NCBI RefSeq assembly: GCF_000698145.1
Contig: NZ_BAXB01000013.1
Span: 1 to 64,000 of the forward strand
Reading direction: 5' to 3'
Source of the DNA: Geomicrobium sp. JCM 19039
GTDB taxonomy: Bacteria; Bacillota; Bacilli; Bacillales; Marinococcaceae
DNA length: 64,000 bases
Shown here one piece after another: positions 57,493 to 64,000 of the stretch. Under the pieces are notes generated by a model. That model saw only the letters and a program-made list of their open reading frames with translations. It was not told the DNA's origin and did not search any database. A program made the position numbers and the translations under genes. Numbering within the stretch: position 1 is the first letter of the stretch; each line of letters starts with the position of its first letter.

Positions 57493-58411
57493 ATGCAAGC
57501 AGAGCAACAACTATCATCTTCAGAGTCCATGGCTAATCATAGTTTTTTACACACGCTAAAGCGTTGGGCCAGGCTTTTAATAAGAAGTAAAACTGGCATG
57601 GTAGGCCTCGTAATTACACTTTTGGTTACGCTGCTTGCAATCTTTGCTCCTTTAATTGCACCGTATCCTCCCTCCGAACAAAATTACACGGCGATGAATG
57701 TGCCTCCTTTCTGGTTAGAGGGAGGAAGCAGTCTCATCTTCTTGGAACCGATAATCTTGGTAGGGATATGCTAAGTCGGATTATATACGGGACTCAAGTT
57801 TCACTGCTCGTCGGTATTTGTTCAGTTGTCGTAGCGGGGTTGATCGGAATGTTCTTCGGTTTAATTGCTGGATTTTATGGTGGGTTTATCGATAATGTTC
57901 TGATGCGGATCGTCGATGCTTTTCTGGCTATTCCGAACATCTTGTTCATTCTTGTCATTCTTGGCGTTATCGGTCCTGGGTTATTGACGCTCATCTTTGT
58001 CATCGGCCTAACAAACTGGGTGATCTACGCCCGACTCGTTCGAGGAGACGTGCTTTCCATTAAGGAAAGAGAATATGTCAAAGCGGCACGGTCAATTGGG
58101 ACAAGAGATCATCAGATTATTCGCAAACACATATTTCCGAATGTGATTCCCTCCTTTATCGTCATTTCAACATTGAGCGTAGCGACGACAATCGTATTGG
58201 AAGCTTCCCTCAGTTATCTTGGGCTTGGCGTTCAACCACCAACAGTTTCATGGGGGGGAATGTTATCTGCAGGTCGAGATTACTTGGCGACGAGTTGGTG
58301 GATTGCCACCTTCCCTGGCTTGCCATTACGTTTACGGTCCTCGGCATTATTTTCCTCGGCGATTGGTTGCGGGACGTACTAGATCCTCGCTCACAGACAT
58401 TAAGGGCGTGA
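57493..58411 (+). CDS. Peptide ABC transporter permease DppC-like (two frameshifts)
   Basis: About 306 residues. N-terminal helix after LLIRSKTGMVGLVITLLVTL, then a break near 57735 (GSSLIF/the usual HLLGTDNLGRDMLSR motif), the six-helix core with EYVKAARSIGTRDHQIIRKH, and a second break near 58322 before ITFTVLGIIFLGDWLRDVLD and PRSQTLRA. Both breaks are single missing bases. Confidence 0.87.
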
Positions 58412-58441
58412 AAGTGACAACGACCATAAGGAGGTCAGGAC

Positions 58442-59431
58442 ATGAGTGAAGAGAAACACCTATTGGATGTGGATGATTTAAAGACCTACTTTTACACAGA
58501 GAATGGAACCGTACCGTCTGTAGATGGTGTCTCATTTCACATTAATAAAGGAGAAACCATCGCCATCGTTGGAGAATCAGGTAGTGGGAAAAGTGTCACA
58601 TCGTTTTCCATCATGGGGTTGATTAAACCACCAGGCAAGATTGTAAGTGGGTCAATTCAGTTCGAAGGCAAGGAGATGACTTCGCTATCCAAACGACAGA
58701 TGCGAAAAGTAAGAGGGAACGACGTATCGATGATTTTTCAAGAGCCGCTCACTTCATTGAACCCTGTACTAACGGTAGGCTATCAAATATCTGAAGCAAT
58801 ATTGCTGCATCAAGATTTGAATAAGGCACAGGCCAAGGAGAAAGGAATCGACATGCTCAAACGGGTAGGCATCCCGCGTGCTGATAAGGTGTACACATCG
58901 TTCCCCCATTCCTTAAGCGGAGGGATGCGTCAGCGAGTGATGATTGCCATGGCACTGTCTTGCAACCCTAAGTTATTAATTGCAGACGAGCCCACTACCG
59001 CTTTAGACGTGACGATTCAAGCTCAAATTATGCACTTAATGCGGGAACTTACCGAGGAGCTGGATACGGCAATTATTTTAATTACCCATGATCTAGGGGT
59101 GGTTGCCGAACTCGTTGACCGTGTGGTCGTAATGTACGCAGGACAAGTCGTGGAGCAAGCCGATGTGTATACGCTGTTTTCAAATCCGAAGCACCCATAC
59201 ACTGAAGGCTTACTTGATAGCACCCCGCGGATTCATGAGATGCATAGCGAATTGAAATCTATTCAAGGTACAGTACCTGTGCCAACAAACATGCCAAAAG
59301 GATGCCGCTTTCACCCTCGCTGTCCACATGCGATGGACATTTGTGCCCAGAAGGAACCGGAGATGACCACTTTGGATGAAGGACAAGTCCGGTGTTGGCT
59401 CTATGACAACAACAAGGAGGCAGCGGTATGA
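58442..59431 (+). CDS. Peptide ABC transporter ATPase DppD-like
   Basis: A 329-residue ATPase, intact. Walker [11 protein letters not shown] (about residue 41), Q-loop MIFQEPLTSLNPVLTVGYQI, signature [19 protein letters not shown], Walker [13 protein letters not shown], and the C-terminal cysteine pattern GCRFHPRCPHAMDICAQKEP. It overlaps the next gene by ATGA. Confidence 0.92.
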   Translation: MSEEKHLLDVDDLKTYFYTENGTVPSVDGVSFHINKGETIAIVGESGSGKSVTSFSIMGLIKPPGKIVSGSIQFEGKEMTSLSKRQMRKVRGNDVSMIFQEPLTSLNPVLTVGYQISEAILLHQDLNKAQAKEKGIDMLKRVGIPRADKVYTSFPHSLSGGMRQRVMIAMALSCNPKLLIADEPTTALDVTIQAQIMHLMRELTEELDTAIILITHDLGVVAELVDRVVVMYAGQVVEQADVYTLFSNPKHPYTEGLLDSTPRIHEMHSELKSIQGTVPVPTNMPKGCRFHPRCPHAMDICAQKEPEMTTLDEGQVRCWLYDNNKEAAV

Positions 59432-60466
59432 GTAAGAAAACGGCGATGGAGACAAAGTCTACTGAATACCTTTTAGAAGTGAAAGGGCTAAAAAAGCATT
59501 TCGATGTCACACGAAGCCTTTTCGGGCGCAATAAGCAGTTTCTAAAGGCAGTCGATGGCGTCGATCTTATGATCAAAAAAGGCGAAACACTTGGTATAGT
59601 CGGTGAGTCAGGATGTGGAAAATCAACAACAGGCAATGTGATCACCCGACTGCTTGACGCGACAGCTGGTGAGGTATTGTTTGAGGGTGAAGATTTAATG
59701 AAGCTGAATAAAAAAGAAATTCGTGAAAAACGAAAAGACATACAAATGGTGTTTCAAGATCCTTTTTCCTCGTTAAACCCTAGAATGCGAGTGTTTGAGC
59801 TCATTGCTGAACCGTTACGCACACACAACATCGTCTCTGGATCAGCTTTAAAAGAGGAAGTCTATAAGTTGTTGGACGTCGTTGGGCTCGATCATTCCTT
59901 TGCTCGCCGTTTTCCCCACGAATTTAGCGGAGGCCAGCGGCAGCGCATTGGCATTGCTCGGGCGCTGGCGTTACAGCCGAAACTCATCGTCTGTGACGAA
60001 CCCGTTTCTGCACTTGATGTGTCCATTCAATCGCAAGTGCTGAATTTGCTCGCACGACTGCAAAAAGAGTTTCAGCTCACGTATATATTTATTGCCCACG
60101 GCCTACCAGCGGTAAAACATATTAGCGATCAGGTAGCCGTTATGTATTTGGGGAGAGTGGTGGAATTAGCCCCGACAGAAGCCCTTTTTTCTCGACCGAA
60201 ACACCCATATACAGAAGGCTTATTCACGCAATTCCTGTACCCGACCTACATTGCGGGCAAAAACAGAAGGGGATCTGTTGGAAGGAGACTTGCCAAGTCC
60301 GGTGAATCCACCCCCTGGTTGTCATTTCCATACACGATGTCCATATGCACAAGAGAAATGTAAAACCGAGGAACCGAAACTGTTGAACACGACGGACGAA
60401 GGTCATCGAGTCGCTTGTCACTTCCCTCTTGAAGCAGGTCACGGTGTGATTGTGGGTACAACATAA
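59428..60466 (+). CDS. Peptide ABC transporter ATPase DppF-like (two frameshifts near the 3' end)
   Basis: About 345 residues. Walker [11 protein letters not shown]-loop [14 protein letters not shown], signature [15 protein letters not shown] and Walker [13 protein letters not shown] are all in frame. The H-loop reads [13 protein letters not shown], where the usual is SHDLSVV, but the His is kept. Frames change near 60230 and near 60275; the tail then reads [20 protein letters not shown] and CPYAQEKC, matching the DppF C-terminus. Confidence 0.88.
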
Positions 60467-60491
60467 GTCAAGAATGTGGAGGAGAGCGTGA

Positions 60492-61742
60492 ATGAATCGT
60501 TGTTTGAAAAATCTTTATGACTATTTACCGGTACAGGAAGGGTTGTCATTTTTAAAGGATGATCATAATCGGACACTTGATGAGCAAATCAAGCTAACAG
60601 AAATACCTGCACCGCCATTTAAGGAAAAATTGAGAGCTTCCTATATGATACAGGCGTTTGAAAACTATGGTTTGGAAGATGTTGAACAAGACGTTGAAGG
60701 GAATGTAACAGGGTTATATCGTGGATGTTCCGATCACCCGTTGCTCGTGGTTTCAGCTCATATGGATACGGTGTTTTCCGAAGGAACAGACACGACCGTA
60801 CGTCGGGATAAGGAAAGGCTATACGCTCCAGGTATATTCGATGACACGCGTGGCCTTGCAGAAATGCTCTCCATCATCCGAGCATTACAGAAAAGCCAAT
60901 TGCAAACAGGCGGGTCAATTCTGTTTGTTGCTACGGTCGGAGAAGAGGGCATAGGGAATCTGCGCGGAGTAAAGGCGCTGTTTGATCATCGATCTGATAT
61001 TTGTGGATTTATTTCCATAGACGGCACGAATGTCGGTCGGCTCGTATATGAAGCCACAGGGAGTCGCCGATACAAAATTGAATACACTGCGACTGGTGGA
61101 CATAGCTACGGTGATTTTGGTTTGCCTAGTGCCACTCATGCTGCAGGCCGAGCGATAGCAACGATTGCCGATCATAAGTTGCCTGCACAACCGAAAACAA
61201 CGTTTACCGTTGGGGAAATTCACGGTGGCACAGCGATCAATGCCATTGCCAGTTCAGCTCACTTCTTACTTGATATGCGGTCCACGAGTATAGCGGCACT
61301 CGACACGTTGGAATCGGAAGTGTTAGATGCGTGTAGAAGAGCCGCGGAACAAGAGAACTTCCACTGGGAAGCGGGAGATGATGTGAAAGTCAACATTACA
61401 TGCATCGGAGAACGTCCAGCAGGCAGTCAATCGCAATCAGCGACGATCGTACAAATTGCTGCGGAAGCGGGTCGGCTCGTTGGGATTAAACCCATTTTCC
61501 ATGGATCCGGAAGTACAGATTCAAATGTACCGATTCACCTTGGCATTCCTGCGGTTACCGTAGGTCGAGGCGGGGAAGGTGGAAGTACCCATACATTAAA
61601 TGAATGGTTTGCACCGGAAAAAGCATACGCCGGTCCTCAGCGCACATTCCTTGCAATGCTCGCACTTATCGGTATCCTCGGTACGTCTGACCCTATGCTC
61701 TCGTCTAGAAATGACGCGTCAATGATCTCACAAAATGAATAA
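60492..61742 (+). CDS. M20 family peptidase, tripeptidase T-like
   Basis: 416 residues, intact. LLVVSAHMDTVFSEGTD (zinc His and Asp), GIFDDTRGLAEML (bridging Asp), FVATVGEEGIGNLRGVKALF (general-base Glu and zinc Glu), IEYTATGGHSYGDFGLPSAT (lid His), GGTAINAIASSAHFLLDMRS, and GRGGEGGSTHTLNEWF (final His). It looks like PepT-type peptidase but could also be an acetylornithine-deacetylase relative. Second of three M20 enzymes in the cluster. Confidence 0.85.
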   Translation: MNRCLKNLYDYLPVQEGLSFLKDDHNRTLDEQIKLTEIPAPPFKEKLRASYMIQAFENYGLEDVEQDVEGNVTGLYRGCSDHPLLVVSAHMDTVFSEGTDTTVRRDKERLYAPGIFDDTRGLAEMLSIIRALQKSQLQTGGSILFVATVGEEGIGNLRGVKALFDHRSDICGFISIDGTNVGRLVYEATGSRRYKIEYTATGGHSYGDFGLPSATHAAGRAIATIADHKLPAQPKTTFTVGEIHGGTAINAIASSAHFLLDMRSTSIAALDTLESEVLDACRRAAEQENFHWEAGDDVKVNITCIGERPAGSQSQSATIVQIAAEAGRLVGIKPIFHGSGSTDSNVPIHLGIPAVTVGRGGEGGSTHTLNEWFAPEKAYAGPQRTFLAMLALIGILGTSDPMLSSRNDASMISQNE

Positions 61743-61784
61743 AGGGTCAGATGAAGCAAATTTAATGTAAATAAGGTGAAAAGG

Positions 61785-63233
61785 ATGCCAATCGAACCTG
61801 AAAAAACGCATACTCCACGAAAGCGCATCTTTACCGAGCCCGTCTATAAATATTTGTTCGTCTCCGCTGCTCTTTTGTTTCTTGTGATGTCCCGTTATTG
61901 CCGGTCCCTGCAGAAATGGGGGAACGAGGCTGGAGTACGCTGGCCATCGTATTTCTAGGTATCTGTCTTTGGTTTACAGGATTAATCCTCCCGCAGTCAC
62001 AGCAATGATGATCATTGTGCTCTTTCCATTGTTTGGTGTACTTGGCTTTGAAGAATCAGCCAGTACATTGGGTCGTGAAGTCATCTGGTTAATTATTGCC
62101 ATGCTAATGATGGGTGCAGCCGTTGAAAAAACAGGGATGGACAAGCGGATTACTTACAATATGTTGGTCTTTACGAGAGGAAACATGAATTTAATCACTC
62201 TAGCCCTCATTACTGCAGGTTTTATTCTTACATTTTTTGTTCCTAATGCAATTGGTCGCGTTGTTGTGCTTGTTCCGATTGCGCTAGGCATTGTCCACTC
62301 CATAGGCGGAGATGAAAACCCTAATGTCGGTAAGGCGAGTATGTTTGCGATTACGTATACGCCGATCATTTGTGCCGTCGGCTCATCACCGGTGCTACGG
62401 GATCGGTTTATGCTGCTAGCTTGTTTGAGTCGATGCTAGGATATAGCTGGACCTATGTGTATTGGATGGTTGTCATGCTTCCGAGCACAGCTGCTACCTT
62501 GCTCGTATTGTGGCTCGTAATCAGCTGGATGTTCCCGGTTAAAAACGTCAATAAACGTGCGGGTTTAGACTACTTCCATAAAGAAAAAGACAAGCTTGGT
62601 CGGATGTCTATGAATGAAAAAAAGCTTGTAGCGCTTTATGCAGTTCTCATACTGCTTTGGATTACACAGCCTGTCCACGGTTTCTCCATCTCACTCTCAG
62701 CTCTGATTATCGTCATTTTTCTCTACCTTCCAGGTATGGAAATTATGGTGTGGAAAGAAACGGTGAAAACTGTCGATTGGTCAGTACCTATTCTTTTTGC
62801 TGCCGGATTTACGATGGCACTTGCCTTTGAAGCAGGGGGGATTGTCAGCTGGGCATCATCATTGGCATCAGCGCATCTGAACGAACTTCCGCCACTGTGG
62901 CTGGCTGCTACACTACTCGGTGCCTTTTCGCTCATTCGTATTGGGTTTACAAACATGACGGCAATGATTGCGTCAATGTTGCCAGTCGCATTAACGTTTG
63001 CCGTTGGCACAAGTTTTAACCCGGTGTGGCTCGGCATGATCTGTTTGGCTGCCTGCAGTACAGGGTTTCTTTTTCCGTCTCAATCCATTGGTACGATGAC
63101 TACGTATTCATTAGGGTATTACACAAGCCAAGAACTTCTGAAAGTCGGTACGTGGATCACAATCGCTGTTTTTGTGTTCACGTTGCTTGCTGCGTTTCTA
63201 TACTGGCCATTCATTGGTCTGCCCATTCATTAA
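61785..63233 (+). CDS. SLC13/DASS-type anion symporter (three frameshifts)
   Basis: About 480 residues with ten or more helices. ILPPAVTAMMIIVLFPLFGV, LGREVIWLIIAMLMMGAAVE, FFVPNAIGRVVVLVPIALGI and the C-terminal GFTNMTAMIASMLPVALTFA match the divalent anion:sodium symporter (SLC13/DASS) superfamily, with two inverted repeats. Frames change near 61890, 61990 and 62385, all single-base. The substrate is unknown; di- or tricarboxylates are typical for the family. Confidence 0.78.
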
Positions 63234-63251
63234 TAAAGAGGAGGAATTACC

Positions 63252-64000
63252 TTGAACAAACAAGTCCTTTCTGCAAACAAACAACTCATTGCTTCTGCTG
63301 TCGATACTCGTAAAGATGAACTGCGGGAACTTGCGCTCAACATCCACGCTCATCCAGAATTAGGCTATCAGGAATTTAAAGCGTCAACATGGCTTAGTGA
63401 TTGCTTGGAAAAAGACGGGTTCATCGTAGAACGTGGAACGGCCGGACTGGAGACAGCCTTTTCTGCTGTATGGGAAGGTAAACCAGGTGGACCGACACTC
63501 GGTATACTCGCTGAGTACGACGCCTTACCTGGTCTAGGTCATGCATGTGGGCATAATCTTATCGGCACATCATCCGTTGGTGCCGCCCTAGCATTAAAAG
63601 ATGCATTTCCCGAGCTCCCTGCCAAAATTCAAGTGCTTGGTACACCGGCTGAAGAGGGTCTTGGCGGGAAAGTTATTATGTGCGAAGAGGGCGTTTTTGA
63701 TGATCTTGATGCGGCGATGATGTGTCACCCAAAAAACCAAACGATGGTACTGCGCGGTGGTTTAGCTCGTGTAAGCGTAACGTTCAAATTTTTTGGAAAA
63801 GAGTCTCATGCCGCATCCGCACCGGAAAAAGGCATTAGTGCACTGGACGCAGTCATCCAAAGTTTTCACGCAATTAATAGCCTTCGTCAGTTTTTTACCG
63901 ATGACGTTCGCATTCACGGTGTCATTACAAAAGGCGGAGATGCCGCAAATATTGTACCGGGATACAGTGAAGCGCAGTTCCTGATTCGAAGCAATACACG
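63252..64000 (+). CDS. M20D amidohydrolase, AbgB-like (partial, runs off the window)
   Basis: The first 249 residues are present; the gene continues past 64000. TTG 63252 follows GGAGGAATTACC. Motifs: RELALNIHAHPELGYQEFKA, GILAEYDALPGLGHACGHNL (metal ligands HACGHN), LGTPAEEGLGGKVIMCEEGV, FFGKESHAASAPEKGISALD. This is the M20D subfamily (N-acyl amino acid or p-aminobenzoyl-glutamate hydrolases). It is the third M20 enzyme of the cluster and is transcribed with the SLC13 carrier. Confidence 0.88.
   Translation, partial: MNKQVLSANKQLIASAVDTRKDELRELALNIHAHPELGYQEFKASTWLSDCLEKDGFIVERGTAGLETAFSAVWEGKPGGPTLGILAEYDALPGLGHACGHNLIGTSSVGAALALKDAFPELPAKIQVLGTPAEEGLGGKVIMCEEGVFDDLDAAMMCHPKNQTMVLRGGLARVSVTFKFFGKESHAASAPEKGISALDAVIQSFHAINSLRQFFTDDVRIHGVITKGGDAANIVPGYSEAQFLIRSNT

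Noticed and set aside
1806..63233. Programmed frameshifting in so many genes.
   Set aside because: There are no slippery sites with downstream structures, and the breaks occur at differing positions in unrelated genes. Missing bases in homopolymers explain most of them.

Overview
The window is chromosome from an endospore-forming Firmicute of the Bacillaceae. The evidence is sporulation genes (spoIID, spoIIQ, spoIIID), the rod-shape gene mbl next to flhO/flhP and fabZ, a GlnR/TnrA-type nitrogen box in front of glnK-amtB, and Bacillus-style ribosome binding sites with many TTG/GTG starts. Acidic lipoproteins and an acidic SpoIIQ tail suggest, but do not prove, a halo- or alkaliphilic species. 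There are no rRNA, tRNA, CRISPR or transposase genes.

Layout. 1-430: GC-rich palindromic repeats. 1134-9992: a vertically inherited block, ywzB, a ywmB remnant, murAA, yhdT-panF, spoIID, spoIIQ, glnK-amtB, spoIIID. 9993-35640: a 25.6 kb accessory block between spoIIID and mbl. It holds a nitronate monooxygenase, signal peptidase, two LLM flavin monooxygenases, threonine ammonia-lyase with a LysR regulator, an organosulfur-type operon (LLM, NtaA-type monooxygenase, peptide-type ABC transporter, glutaredoxin, SsuE-like reductase), a beta-glucoside operon with its LacI regulator, and an ABC transporter plus a DUF4242/acyl-CoA dehydrogenase pair around an HxlR regulator. 35644-39052: mbl, flhO, flhP, an EpuA-like gene, fabZ. 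39310-51889: acidic lipoprotein, TRIC-like channel, NlpC/P60 endopeptidase, AbgT transporter, HhH protein, MscS channel, amidase, a sugar-binding lipoprotein without a transporter, an unusual predicted PD-(D/E)XK nuclease with SAP repeats, and a chemoreceptor. 52240-64000: a LysR-controlled peptide uptake and degradation cluster with three M20 peptidases, a complete Dpp-type transporter and an SLC13-type carrier; the last gene runs off the end.

Two patterns run through everything. First, a two-module palindromic repeat family (TGCGCGCA dyads plus GTCGGCCCC/GGGGCCGAC hairpins) occupies most longer intergenic spaces after genes and never enters a gene. Second, 23 genes are interrupted by single-base frameshifts, about 35 in all, many in short homopolymers and several in housekeeping genes (murAA, spoIID, flhO). 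This looks like uncorrected read error in a draft assembly. Such genes are given full-length coordinates with the break noted.

The best candidates for new biology are the repeat family, the stand-alone TerB-like/wHTH/SAP/PD-(D/E)XK protein at 48617-50137, and the HxlR-linked DUF4242/acyl-CoA dehydrogenase/ABC regulon. All functional calls come from reading the sequence; no database search was run.
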